Source: Paramacrobiotus richtersi (lineage: Eukaryota > Tardigrada > Eutardigrada > Parachela > Macrobiotidae). Taken from it: 35,061 bases of DNA. The notes beneath the pieces were generated by a model. That model saw only the letters and a list, made by a program, of their open reading frames with translations. It searched no databases and had not been told where the DNA came from. Shown here one piece after another: positions 10,861 through 22,209 of this stretch. Positions within the stretch are counted from its first letter, which is position 1; each line of letters opens with the position of its first letter. The stretch spans positions 1-35,061 of the forward strand of contig JAQGAU010000195.1 in assembly GCA_034698045.1 (NCBI GenBank), given 5' to 3'. A program made the position numbers and the translations under genes.

Positions 10861-12151
10861 TCAAAGTGGACCGAAGCCGGAGGCATCCCGGATGCACAAC
10901 GCATTGGCATTACAAAGTCAATAACTCAAATCATTCAATTCTGTAACCACACCATCAAACGATAGAATTACAGCAGTAGCTTGTTTACCTCGCCTTTTTT
11001 TAGTTTTTTGTGTATCTGCAAGTGGTGAGTTCATATCTGCAGCACACAATCTAGAAATTTGCAACAACGGGATGCACGATTTAGAAATTAACTTGGCAAA
11101 TAGGATCATTCTGACAATGTCATTCCTGTCACTTTAGTGGACGTTGTGAATTAAATTAGGCAACGACGTCACTTCAGAACTTTGTTGGTACCAGCCCAGG
11201 AAAAGCTGGCAACCCGGTATTGCTTTGAAAGTGGGTTTTCTCGTGTTCGAAACGGAAGTCAACATAAATTGTGAGTGAACTTTCCGGACCGCAAATCTTA
11301 ACTAAATCTTTCGCCGCATTAGTCCAACTAAGTCTTTTTGTATTCTGGGCAGGATTAATCTGAGAATTTGATCCCCACCCGCATTCGGCATTATATTGTC
11401 CTAGAGAGTCCAGTTTCTGTTCAGAGCAATGACAAGCTCTTGACAACTTTTCATACGACATATCGTTTTTGCTTTCACTTTTTCTTTATGCGACGTTAGC
11501 AGACAGGGCGTTGATCACATTTATGGCCATACTTAAGCTTGTGACGATCATTCAATTAAGCTTTTCTGTACAGAATGTACAGTATTACGGCTAATGCAGT
11601 AGTAATGCTGAATGCCAGTACCAAAATGCCACTGCAGCGCAGGCCAGTTTCTTTCCGTGTGTCATCATTTGTTTCAACTGCAAATGCGATTTTCAACGAG
11701 CGAGACTCTTACAAGTTAGTGTCAGTTGCTAAAAACATTTAAGCATTCACGCAGGCTAAACACAGGAAGTGTGTTATGGGCATGTGTGATTAGAACGACA
11801 AAATGATCAGACCATCTTTCATAATGCGCAACGGACTTCGGCAGGCTCTATAAGGTTAAAAAAAATTGATGTATACATATTACAGAATATATACAGTACA
11901 TCATTTATATGCGAATGCATGTTACAGGATCTAAAATTTAGTCTAGTGTAAGCGGACTGCTGCACCCCAGCCAAATGCGTTATTTATCAATCTTGTTTTC
12001 GGTCAGTTCCACACGCTTGGTGTGAACAACGAACAACTGGACCACTAAGGTTTTGAGCAAAAACACCAATCAACCTGGAAATAACACTATTTCAGTTAAT
12101 TCTTTGGTTGTACGTGTAGGTCACACCGACAGCGCCCGTTCAGAACAGCAT
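10861..12151. other. Intergenic, duplicated-unit spacer
   Basis: No gene supported. Positions about 11469-11560 (CTTTATGCGACGT ... TTTATGGCCATA) match blocks at 13795-13880, 16308-16385 and 18745-18830. Positions about 12001-12110 match the 3' flanks of CBD4-6. The spacer is therefore part of the tandem unit, not unique sequence. Confidence 0.6.
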
Positions 12152-12978
12152 CTATTCAGCGGCAGCCTCCGCTGGGGCTTCCTCAACAGGGGTCTCTGGA
12201 GTCTCGGGGGCAGCGGGGACATTGGTGCGGCCGGCAGCAACAGCGCCAGTCACGCGTTGGACAACGTCGTCGAGGAGAGGCACGTTGGCGCCCTGGTAGA
12301 GGCGGCTGTTGGAGTAGTCATCAAAAGAGGCGGCCTTGCTGCAGTCCACGTCGAAGAACCAACTGCAGGTCAGGGTGATAGAGTTGAAGACGCTCATGTT
12401 GGGGCACAGGTACGAGGTCTGGTTGCCATTGATGTCGCAACGGTGGAAAACTGTAAAGTAGATCCGTGTTCATGAACCGCGGGAAATCTGGCTCGAGTGA
12501 GCTATCTTTTGACCTCAGCTCAGACGAAATCACCACATAGTACTTGTGTACCGTGTGAGCAGGCGATTATTTACCTTGGCAGCGAGATGCATCACTGGTA
12601 TCAGCATAGAACCCGGGTTGGTGGGTCTTGGCGCAGTCGAAGCCAGTGCCTTGGGGAATGGTCGACAAGTTGGGGTAATCCTGACCAGCACGGGCGGTGG
12701 CAATCAGGTTATACTGGTCGGGAATGGACAGTCGGCTGCGTCCGCGGAGGCTGTCCAAGGCAGACCAGACAACGGGATTTTGGGGCTTTACGGCGCGTTT
12801 TGCCTGAGAGAAAGATTGTATGCATTGCTTTCAGAAATACTCTATGATGATATAAGCGCGAAGGTCATTATAATTTATCCCCAATGATAATTTCAGAATT
12901 AACGGGCTCGAACCTTACCTTGAGGCTTGCAGCAGAGGCGACGGCCACAACGACGAGAAGAACAAGGACGGACTTCAT
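12152..12978 (-). CDS. CBD3: secreted single chitin-binding type 2 domain protein
   Basis: Exons, in coding order: 12978-12919 (signal peptide identical to CBD1), 12803-12575 (229 nt) and 12450-12152, giving 195 residues. The six-cysteine domain begins at FDC in exon 2 and carries CAKTHQPGFYAD, RCQVFHRCD, SYLCPN and FFDVDC. A dibasic AKRAVKPQNP segment follows the signal peptide. The tail is acidic and proline-rich (PAAPETPETPVEEAPAE). Expected role: soluble or matrix-bound chitin-binding cuticle protein. It and CBD4 are the closest pair by eye, sharing SALDSLRGRSRLSIPDQ and intron sequence. A complete promoter is present, and no coding defect is visible. Confidence 0.92.
12506..12543 (-). 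promoter_or_regulatory. Conserved intron-2 block, CBD3
   Basis: Coding strand GTACTATGTGGT then TTTCGTCTGAGCTGAGGTCA and AAAG. It includes an AGGTCA hexamer, the nuclear-receptor half-site type; any such use is speculation. Confidence 0.6.
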
Positions 12979-13056
12979 GGCGATGGCTGATTTGCTGAGT
13001 GCACGACTGTAATCCCAAAATACCGGTGAATGGTTGAAGACTTGAACTGCTTGCTG

Positions 13057-13153
13057 CTGATTGTTCTCCGAGCTGAAAAATCGGTTTATATACCTTGTTC
13101 AGACACACGGTTATGAATAATTGAATGGTTACGGCAACGTGCGGGCGCCAAAT
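13057..13153 (-). promoter_or_regulatory. CBD3 core promoter
   Basis: Minus strand: ATTTGGCGCCCGCA box (13140-13153), TATATAAA (13085-13092) and initiator-like TCAG (13057-13060). Box to TATA is about 48 nt and TATA to TCAG about 34 nt. Confidence 0.65.
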
Positions 13154-14592
13154 TCAAAGTGGACTAAAGCCGAAGGCATTCTTTGTCTTGATACACAACT
13201 CTATCGCACCTTAAAATCCAATTATGCAATTTGCGTAACCGCACATTCCAACGATAAAAACTTTACAGCGGTAATTGGATTAGACCGCTTTCCTGTATAC
13301 TTAACCAAGTTAATAGCTTCAGCTCACAATGGAGAATTGTAAAATGTCTGCTGCCTGCCATTTGTTTGCGAGCATTTCTATTTGGACGGCTTTCGCTTGA
13401 CAATCAAAACAAGAATCAGAGGAGGTAGATTGCGCAACAGTCTAAAACCAGACTTAGCGTATACTTGGCAAATTGGCTAATTTGTAACGCTTACATGCCT
13501 GTCACTGTATGGTAGCTAAAACGGCACCGGTGTCCATATAGAGCCTTACTTAATTATCAGAGCCTTAGCTCTCCGCTTAGGAACCGCCCAGGAAGCCAGC
13601 AACCGGGAGTTTGTATGCATGCAGATCTTCCTTGTTAACCAATTTTTTTCTGGGCATTACTCCATTGAGGTTGTTTTTGCTGAATTAAATCGATAATTTG
13701 TTATCATCCAAAATCAGCATCCTTTTGTCGTGGATAGTCCAGTTTCAATTCAATGACAATGTCTTGATCGTCACGTTTCCCCTGATTTGATATTTTTTGC
13801 TTTCACTTTTTGTCTATGCGACGTGAATACATGCGGCCATAATTACATTTATGGCCATATTAAATTTGGTGATAATCATTCAGTTATGGCTTGTGGTATG
13901 CCTATAGTATTACCGATACTAAGTACATAAATGCCAGTAATGTACATGGCGTTACTTATTCCTCATGTGCCAGCCTTCATTGCGTTTACAGATGTCTATT
14001 GCGATATTTGAAAACATTAATTTTGTCCGATGTTGAATCTTTTTAATACAGTATATCATATACGCAAGCACAACGCCGGTGAGTCCTGTGCAGTGCTGGT
14101 TGTTGGAAAACAAAACGAACAAAACCTTCTAACGTAAATCTGAGTTGCACCTAATTTTCCGTACTTCCGACGCATCCATGTAACTCCCGACCGATAAGTT
14201 CCGTCACGTGTCTTAGCCGCGCAGGAAAAAACTCGTCATATCATATGTAAACGCATTTTGTGTACTATATATTTTTTGCGTATGCTGTTGATTGATATAA
14301 AATTTAACCTACGACGCCGATGCGGGTTGCCTCACGCCGGCCTTTGGATCAGCGTTGTCGAACTTCGGCAACGCAATTTCTTCACTTCTTTTCTATTTAT
14401 CAATGCCGATTTTGATCACTTCCACATTGTTGGTAAAGTGTTAACGGTATCAGAGAATGTTCAAGCGAATGAACAACTAACTCACTAAGGTCTTGAGCAA
14501 AAACATCAATCAAGCTGGAAACAACACACTTCCAGCTGGTTCTTTGGTTCAGCTGTTAAGTCTCACTGACAACGCCCATTCAAACACATCAT
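13154..14592. other. Intergenic, duplicated-unit spacer
   Basis: No gene supported. It carries the shared upstream block at 13795-13880 and the shared downstream flank at about 14405-14590, which ends in the CBD4 stop codon. A short frame at 13121-13342 lies over promoter sequence and is not convincing. Confidence 0.55.
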
Positions 14593-15458
14593 CTATTCAG
14601 CGACAGCCTCAGCTGGGGCTTCCTCAGCGGGGGTCTCTGGGGTCTCGGGGGCAGCGGGGACATTGGTGCGGCCGGCAGCGACAGCGCCAGTCCCGCGTAG
14701 GACAACGTCGTCGAGGAGAGGCACGTTGGAGCCCTGGTAGAGGCGGCTGTTGGAGTAGTCATCGAAAGAGGCGGCTTTGCTGCAGTCCACGTCGAAGAAC
14801 CAGCTGCAGGTCAGGGTGATCGAGTTGAAGACGCTCATGTTCGGGCACAGGTACGAGGTCTGGTTGCCGTTGATGTCGCAACGGTGGAACACTGTAAAAC
14901 AGCTGCGTTATCACGTGTACTGGAGCGGTATATTGGGCCGCAGGGGCTCATCTTTTGACCTCAGCCCAGACGAAAGAACCACATAGCACGTGCACCGTGG
15001 AAGGATCGGCGATTATTACCTTGGCAGCGAGATGCATCACTGGTATCAGCATAGAATCCGGGCTGGTGGGTCTTGGCGCAGTCGAAGCCGGTGTCCTGGG
15101 GAATGGTCGACAAGTTAGGGTAATCCTGACCAGCGCGGGCGGTGGCAATCAGGTTGTACTGGTCGGGAATGCTCAGTCGGCTGCGCCCACGGAGGCTGTC
15201 CAAAGCAGACCATACAACCGGGTTCTGGGGCTTCACGGCGCGTTTTGCCTGAAAAAGGATTACATAGATTGCTTCGTTTTACTGCGAATATAATAGTCAG
15301 CTCGAAGAGTCCCTAAGGTGATATGGGATCATGGGATCGACAATCAACATTACCAATGTTATTTCAGTAATTCCAGACTAAACATGCTCGAACCTTACCT
15401 TCAGGCTAGCGGCAGATGCGACTGCCACAACGACGAGGAGGACCAAGACGGACTTCAT
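14593..15458 (-). CDS. CBD4: secreted single chitin-binding type 2 domain protein
   Basis: Exons, in coding order: 15458-15399 (signal peptide), 15248-15020 (229 nt) and 14891-14593, giving 195 residues. Signal peptide, dibasic KR segment, SALDSLRGRSRLSIPDQ spacer and the full six-cysteine domain are all intact. CBD4 differs from CBD3 mainly at the start of the tail (DDVVLRGTGAVAAGRT) and in the final AEAVAE. The preceding DYPNLSTIPQ stretch is typical of the arthropod single-domain family that databases often name after a centipede venom protein. Nothing here suggests venom; a cuticular or matrix chitin-binding role is the plausible reading. Confidence 0.92.
14952..14990 (-). promoter_or_regulatory. 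Conserved intron-2 block, CBD4
   Basis: Coding strand CTATGTGGTTC then TTTCGTCTGGGCTGAGGTCA and AAAG, one base away from the CBD3/CBD5 core. Confidence 0.6.
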
Positions 15459-15528
15459 GGCTGATTTGCTGAGTGAACGACTGTAATCCTCAAAAGCCGG
15501 TAAACGCGGTCGAAGAAGTGAACTGCTG

Positions 15529-15633
15529 CTGATGCTTATTCTGTCCGCCGAAAAACTGTCTTTTTATACTTTGCTTTCAGACTCATCAGTCATGAATGAT
15601 TGACTGGTTACGGCAACGTGCGGCCGCCAAATT
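15529..15633 (-). promoter_or_regulatory. CBD4 core promoter
   Basis: Minus strand: AATTTGGCGGCCGCA box (15619-15633), then GTTGCCGTAACCAGTCA, TATAAAAA (15561-15568) and TCAG (15529-15532). Box to TATA is about 51 nt. Confidence 0.65.
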
Positions 15634-16858
15634 CACTAAAGTGCACTAAAACCTGAGGCATACACATTTCCGTGATATACAAAACAGTCTATCGCAGCTG
15701 AAAATTCGATTATGCAACTGTGTAACAGAGCAATTTAACGATCAAATTAAAGCCGTAATTATTGAGTTCCGCCGATTGTTTTTGTAACGGCGGCTCTGAG
15801 TTCAGATCTGGATTTGGAAAATATCTGCTACATATGCAATTTATTTGAGAGCTGTGTTGGACGGCTTGCGCTTGACATTCGACACATTAATTGGATGAAG
15901 AAGACTGGGCAACAAAAGCAAATATACATGATCCGGAATGTGCTTGGCAAAACCGGTCATAACTATTAGTTTGTGACACTTTTGTTGTAGCTAAAAAGGC
16001 AACGGCTACATTGTACTGCCTTATCAGTACAGTAGATTTTATGTGTTCTTCAAGTGTTAATTGTGTGAAGTGTCAAGTGTGTTAATTGTGTGCAAAAGTG
16101 ACAGGAACTGGCGTGTTTGTTTTGGTGTGCTGACTGGAAGGATTTTAAACACTGTACAACGCTTTCTGGAATACAAATCTTCACCAAATCATTATTTCAA
16201 CCAAGAATATTAAACTGATGTTTACATTTGTTTTCGGCATTATTTTATCACGGCGGGTCCAGTTTCAGTTGGATATCAATGTTTTGTGGCGTTTTCCGTA
16301 GTCTGGCTTCTGCTTTCAGTTTTCCTTTATGTGACGTGAACACATGCGGCCTTGACCTCGTTTATGCCTATGGGCATACTTATAGCATACTTATTGCATA
16401 ATCTCGTGCAGTCATTGCACGTGACTATTCACTGCACGTAACTGCCGGCGTATTCATATTACATGTACTCGGTGAGTACCGGCAGCTGTCTGTTATATAG
16501 CAGAAACAAAACTTGGACATATGCATACAACGATAATTATTGTACTGTATATGCGTATGCTGTAACTGGATTCGATCATTTAAAATGTAACTGACCGGAT
16601 GACTCTGATCACGCATCAACCGAACTATATCGAATTATTTAAGCAAGAGCATTTCATCGACATCTTTTTATCATTTTATGACTTCGATCAGTTCCACAAG
16701 GTTGGTAGTGAACGGTATCAGAGAATGTCCGTCCAAATGAACAACTACACTATTAAGGTCTTAAGCCAAACTTCAGTCAAGCTGGAAACAGGAATATCTG
16801 AGCTGGTTCTTTGGTTGCACTTTAAGTCGCGCTGATAACGCACGTTCGAAAACAGAGT
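15634..16858. other. Intergenic, duplicated-unit spacer
   Basis: No gene supported. The shared block is at 16308-16385 (TTTATGTGACGTGAACACATG ...), and the shared downstream flank at about 16675-16855. Around 16049-16095 is a short run of degenerate GTGTTAATTGTGTG repeats. Confidence 0.55.
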
Positions 16859-17704
16859 CTATTCAGCGGGGGCAGCCTCAGCTGGGGCCTCTTCGGCGGG
16901 GGTCTCAGGGGTCTCAGGGGCAGCGGGGACATTGGCACGTCCGGCCGCAACAGCGCCAGTTACGCGTTGGACAACGTCGTCGAGGAGAGGCACGTTGGAG
17001 CCCTGGTAGAGGCGGCTGTTGGAGTAGTCATCGAAAGTGGCGGCCTTGCTGCAGTCAACATCGAAGAACCAGCTGCAGGTCAAGGTGATCGAGTTGAAGA
17101 GACTCATGTTGGGGCACAGGTACGAGGTCTGGTTGCCGTTGATGTCGCAACGGTGGAACACTGTAAAATAAATACGATTTCGCATACGTTTCATCGGTAT
17201 ATTTGGCCCACATGATCTAGCTTTTGACCTCAGCTCAGACGAAAGTACCACATAGTGCATGTGTGCCTTGTGAAGCGGCGATTTTTTACCTTGGCAGCGA
17301 GATTCGGCGCTGGTATCAGCATAGAATCCGGGCTGGTGGGTCTTGGCGCAGTCGAAGCCAGTGCCTTGGGGAATGGTCGACAGATTGGGGTAATCTTGAC
17401 CGGCCTTGGCAGTGGAAATCAGGTTGTACTGGTCAGGAACGGACAGTTTGGTGCGTCCGCGGAGGGCGTCCAAAGCAGACCAGACAACAGGGTTCTGTGG
17501 CTTAGCGGCGCGCTTGGCCTATTGAAATATTACACAAATAGCTTTTGCCAGACTTTCAACAGATGCTCGGAAATTAGCCTAGCCTGATTAACATCGGGGG
17601 TCATTACCCGAACTGATTGTGCTTTTAACACAGTTGAAACCTACCTTGAGACTAGCGGCAGAGGCAACAGCCACAACGACGAGGAGGACCAGGACAGATT
17701 TCAT
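16859..17704 (-). CDS. CBD5: secreted single chitin-binding type 2 domain protein
   Basis: Exons, in coding order: 17704-17645 (signal peptide), 17518-17290 (229 nt) and 17160-16859, giving 196 residues. All six domain cysteines are present. CBD5 belongs with CBD6 in a second subgroup: ALDALRGRTKLSVPDQYNLIS, AGQDYPNL and the tail ending AEEAPAEAAPAE. The exon-2 acceptor is the weaker ATAG, as in CBD6. The C-terminal tail repeats PETPETPAEEAPAE. The gene is complete with promoter, and its 5' flank differs from CBD2-4: it keeps the GC box but not the GTTGCCGTAACC stretch. Confidence 0.92.
17221..17259 (-). promoter_or_regulatory. Conserved intron-2 block, CBD5
   Basis: Coding strand CACTATGTGGTAC then TTTCGTCTGAGCTGAGGTCA and AAAAG. 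A second shared stretch, GGGCCAAATATACCG, follows closer to the acceptor. Confidence 0.6.
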
Positions 17705-17784
17705 GGTTGATTGTTGAGGGCGGAGCACGACTGATAATCCTAAGATACCGGTAAAGGTGCAGCTGATCGGAGACTGCTGGTGCA

Positions 17785-17880
17785 ACTGATACTTTCTTCA
17801 GCTGAAACAAAAGGTTTTTATACCTTGGTCGCTAAAGTTCCGTCAACCGATTATCAACTATTTCACTGCGGACGCCAAAT
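17785..17880 (-). promoter_or_regulatory. CBD5 core promoter
   Basis: Minus strand: ATTTGGCGTCCGCA box (17867-17880), TATAAAAA (17815-17822) and TCAG near 17786-17789. Box to TATA is about 45 nt and TATA to TCAG about 35 nt. Confidence 0.65.
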
Positions 17881-19565
17881 TAAATAAAGAGTCGAGCCTG
17901 CGGCCAACTGTATGCTGATATACATTTGTTAATGAGATTATGCAATTCTCTAACCGCGCTGTTTAACGGCCTAAGCAGTGCAAGTGAGTACAGCCGTTGT
18001 CTCTGCGGAAGCAGGTTTGCAGTTCAGAACAGGCACACGCAACGGAAGGTGTGCAGTTTGTATTATCGTCCAAAAAGGTGAATTCATGCGGCTGCAGTCA
18101 TTTACAGAGTACGTTGCTCTGTTCAGCTTACACTGTCCAATCGATTATTTTTTTCAAAATGCATCTATATATGAAGATTGTTCTGAACCCACACCAGCCT
18201 TCCAGCACTGTTTGTAAATTTTAAATCAAATTTCAAAAATTTTAAAACTCCAAGCTGGTTTTGGTTCAAAACAATCTTCATATACACATGTGTTTTTCAT
18301 GCAAGTTTTCAAGGAATCGAATCTAAGCGAGACGTTTGGTACACTGGTTTGTGTTTAAACTGTCTTCTGGGATCGATTGTACAACATCCGGATGCTGCGC
18401 GCACAAATCGTTTTCACATTCATGTATGTTAGTCCTTTGACCACCGAAACTAAAATATGCCGCACGTGAGCATTCACCTTCACCCTTCACTGGTGCAAGG
18501 TCGACAAGCCAAAGCTACGTGATAGCGATAAACTGTGTCTTTAACCCGAAAGCCGATCGTGTACAATTTCTCACGTGTACACCTTCGTGTGAACGGCAGA
18601 CAAACAGAATTATTTTTGTCTGAATTACGTAACTATCGATAGTTTTATTTACATCCGCATTCGGCATGTTTTTGCCATGGAAAGCCCATTTTTAGTTTAA
18701 TAATCATCAAACATCATTGTGTGTGACGTGATCCATATTTGGTCTCTGCTTTTACTTTCGTTATGCGACGTGAACGTATCGTTATCCTTGACCTCGTTTA
18801 TGGCCATATTTGTGGCATTCATTCAGTTGTACTTTGTATAACGTCAATGCACTGGATAATTATACCGATACCAATACTAAATGTCAATACATGCCGTTGT
18901 TCATAATTTCATTCAGCGTTCATCATTTGCTACATTTGTAAACTTAATTTTGAATAAGATTTTTCGAAAACCGGCATCACTTCTTCAACTTTTATTCGCA
19001 CAATCTTAAAACATGAAAGTCACGGGAAGTTGTATGACGTCAGCACGCGCTTCGTGGCTGTAGCCAAATGATCGGCTACGTCCAATAATGAACGTTATCG
19101 ATATTCGGTATTAGCTTGGCACTAGTATCAAAAAAATAATCCAGCTCATTCTGATGGATCGAACATTACAGCAGCTATGGTTCTTTACCATTTTCAGATT
19201 TTGTTCAAGCTCCACGGGTATTTTGGGTCTTTGCCTCTCTTTCGTGATTGGTAGATGAGGCCGATTCCAGTTTCAACTCACTTGTTAAGTGATCAAGAGA
19301 GTCGAACTTGAAATAATCTTGTCATGTAGCCAGTTATTGTCGAACTTAAACAAGAGCATTTCATCAACCCCTTTTTATTCATTTATGCTGATTTCGATCA
19401 GTTCCACATGGTTGGTATGAACGGTATCTCGGAATGTCCGTCCGAATGAACAGCTGCGCTACGGTCTTGAGCAAAAACATCAATCAAGCTGGAAACAACA
19501 CTATTCGAGCTGGCTCTTTGGTTGCACTTTAAGTCGCACTGATAACGCACGTTCAAAAACAGCGT
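17881..19565. other. Intergenic, duplicated-unit spacer with a foldback
   Basis: No gene supported. About 17978-18060 matches 20678-20752 (upstream of CBD6), and about 18465-18600 matches 21615-21745. The shared block is at 18745-18830 and the shared downstream flank at about 19345-19560. An imperfect foldback is at 18166-18286. Confidence 0.55.
18166..18286. repeat. Imperfect inverted repeat (hairpin)
   Basis: The left arm, containing ATATGAAGATTGTTCTGAACC (18166-18201), pairs with the right arm GGTTCAAAACAATCTTCATAT (18252-18286). The loop of about 50 nt is AT-rich. It could be a small MITE remnant; no target duplication was identified. Confidence 0.65.
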
Positions 19566-20399
19566 CTATTCAGCGGGAGCAGCCTCAGCTGGGGCTTCCT
19601 CAGCGGGGGTTTCTGGGGTCTCGGGGGCAGCGGGGACGTTAGTGCGGCCGGAAGCAATAGCGCCAGTCTGGGCACGGACAACGTCGTCGAGCAGAGGCAC
19701 GTTGGCGCCCTGGTAGAGGCGGCTGTTGGAGTAGTCATCGAAAGTGGCGGCCTTGCTGCAGTCAACATCGAAGAACCAGCTGCAGGTCAGCGTGATCGAG
19801 TTGAAGAGACTCATGTTGGGGCACAGGTACGAGGTCTGGTTGCCGTTGATGTCGCAACGATGGAACACTGTAGAATTAAATGCATATTCATGTATGTTTC
19901 ACGGTCATATGATTGGGTCCGCATGAACCACCTTTTGTCAATTTGACCCAAGATCAGACGAAATTACCACACATTTAACGAAGCCATTGTTACCTTGGCA
20001 GCGAGATTGATCGCTGGTATCAGCGTAGAATCCGGGCTGGTGGGTCTTGGCGCAGTCGAATCCAGTGCCCTGGGGAATGCTCGACAGATTGGGGTAATCC
20101 TGACCGGCCTTGGCGGTAGAAATCAGGTTGTACTGGTCGGGAACGGACAGTTTGGTGCGTCCGCGGAGGGCGTCCAAAGCAGCCGATACCAAGGGCTTTT
20201 GGGGCACAACGGCGCGCTTTGCCTAATGAAATAGGTCAAGAATTGTTTATGCTTATCCTTTTTGCAATCCTAGGCTGGTTAACATGAGTGGTCATCCACT
20301 ATCAAAAATTAGCTTGCTCTTGACACTGTTACAACCTACCTTGAGGCTAGCGGCGGAGGCAACAGCCACAACGACGAGGAGGACCAGGACAGATTTCAT
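19566..20399 (-). CDS. CBD6: secreted single chitin-binding type 2 domain protein
   Basis: Exons, in coding order: 20399-20340 (signal peptide), 20222-19994 (229 nt) and 19867-19566, giving 196 residues. The full six-cysteine domain has FDCAKTHQPGFYAD and FFDVDC. The spacer start is divergent (AVVPQKPLVSAALDALRG), so the tryptophan of VVWSAL is lost. The tail starts TGAIASGRTNVPA and ends EAAPAE. It is the last minus-strand copy; CBD7 is transcribed away from it across a spacer of about 1.8 kb. Confidence 0.92.
19941..19972 (-). promoter_or_regulatory. Conserved intron-2 block, CBD6
   Basis: Coding strand TGTGGTAATTTCGTCTGATC then TTGGGTCAAA. It is the most diverged copy in the second half, but TTTCGTCTGA is kept. 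Confidence 0.55.
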
Positions 20400-20477
20400 G
20401 GTTGATAGTTGAGGGCGGAGCACGACTGTAATCTTAAGATACCGTTAAATGTGGCTGATCGGAGACTGCTAGTGCAA

Positions 20478-20573
20478 CTGATACTTTCTTCTGGCTAAAA
20501 CAAAGGGTTTTATACCTCAGTCATTATAGTTCCGCCAGCCGATTATCAAATACTTATTTGCGGACGCCCAACT
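20478..20573 (-). promoter_or_regulatory. CBD6 core promoter
   Basis: Minus strand: TTGGGCGTCCGCA box (20559-20573), TATAAAA (20508-20514) and TCAG near 20478-20481. Box to TATA is about 45 nt and TATA to TCAG about 35 nt. Confidence 0.65.
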
Positions 20574-22095
20574 AAAACTGGTGTAAAGCCTGCAGCCAAA
20601 TGAATAGTGATACACATTTTTATGGCATTATTAATGAGATTATGTAATCCGCTGTAACCACACTGTTTCATGGTTAATGCAGTGCAAGTGAGCTGAACCG
20701 TTCTTTCTGCGGAAGCATGTCTGCAGTTCAGAAACATGCACACGCAACGCAAACTACCTTCTACACTATCAAATAAAGTTATCCTACATGTATCTGACAA
20801 ACTTGTGTTTCACGTGCAAAGGCGAAATGGCTTAAAATGTGACAATTGTTTCACCAGTTTCGGTTGTTCCCATATTAGGCTGACTGGAACGATTTCGCAA
20901 TCCGTGAGCTACATGCATTTGTGTTTTGGGGCAACTTTGAATTCTTCTTTGAAAAAACATTTTTTTATAACGAAGGTAAATCTTAGCTACGTGTGTCCCA
21001 TTCAGCCTGTATAGGCTGGAAATAATATACGGTACATTAAATTTCGCCACTGCTCGCTAGCGCGCGTTGTAGGAAATATATTTCGCAGTAAAATTGTAGT
21101 TTTCTTAAAATTGTGCTGATCGTCGTATGATTTATAGGCAATCTCTTTGACGAAGAAAAATGTGATTAACATTCTGCCGTTCGTTTTAAGCTGTAGCACG
21201 TTCGAAAGACAAATCTCATTACAATCATTTCGGTACATCATAAAAAATCTAGACGTTTGTATGATTAAAGTGTATTTTACATATAGACGTATATATGCAA
21301 TCAACGAGCTATTTACAAGGCGCTTGGCCTTCATTTATTGGCTTATAAAGCCTTTTGTTAACAAAAATCAATTCTATGTAAAGAATATGCTAATATTATA
21401 GGCATATATTAGATAACATAAGCAGAATAATTACTACTTATTTTGATCAATCTCGATTTCGTTGATAAGTCTCCGCATCTTATCCGGTTTTAATGCTACT
21501 TTCACTTTCAACGCTTCGCTATTACCACGTGAACTCATGCGGTTGCTGTCATGCACGTTGCGCTGTTCAATCAGCCTGTCATCGTCTATTACGCTAAAGA
21601 ATGCGAGCATGAACTGCACACGTGAGTATTCACTTTCGCCCTTCACCGAGTGCAAGGTCAACAAGCGAAAGTGTATCAATGTATCATTAACCAAAGAAAG
21701 CCGAGCGTCTATCGATTCTTCACCACCTGCACACCTTGTCTGGCTGCTTGTTACGCAACCACATGTTCTAAAAATCAACCAATCCGAGCCAAATTTTTCT
21801 TGGACACATTCCCATTAATAAAAAGTGATTAACTACTGGTAAGAAAAATTTCTCAATATATCTATTACACAATCAACGCATAAACTATTAACTGCCGTCG
21901 TCGTGAAAGGATCGTCCAACGACAGGTGACTGGGGGCTCTAATGACCTAGTTAACTTGACATTTATTCAATCAGGTTACGTAAGGGAATAATGTACGCGC
22001 GCAGCGGGAAAGTCGGCTGGCATCTGGAAGTGCTTAATCACCCATTAAAGGAACCTGTTTTTTTGTCGAAAGGAAGAATTAATTGACAGTCGAAG
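20574..22095. other. Divergent intergenic spacer CBD6/CBD7
   Basis: No gene supported. It contains unit-derived pieces (20678-20752, 21494-21530, 21615-21745) and an AT-rich centre. The inversion breakpoint of the cluster must lie here. Frames at 21434-21818 overlap on both strands and resemble no family. Confidence 0.5.
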
Positions 22096-22134
22096 TATAA
22101 AAGTTGCTTGACTTTGGCAGCTAGAGCATCAGTC
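22096..22134 (+). promoter_or_regulatory. CBD7 core promoter
   Basis: TATAAAAG at 22096-22103 and initiator-like TCAGT at 22129-22133, about 35 nt apart. The GC box seen in CBD1-6 was not found upstream. Confidence 0.65.
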
Positions 22135-22209
22135 GTTCAAAGCAGTCTTCAGCCACTTTTACCGGCGTATTAGGATTACAGTGTGCATTCTTCCCTCCAC
22201 CGATTAACC

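Noticed and set aside
21434-21818. Overlapping frames of 114-118 codons on both strands in the CBD6/CBD7 spacer
   Set aside because: The region is duplicated non-coding spacer (similar to 18465-18600), where the frames are not preserved.
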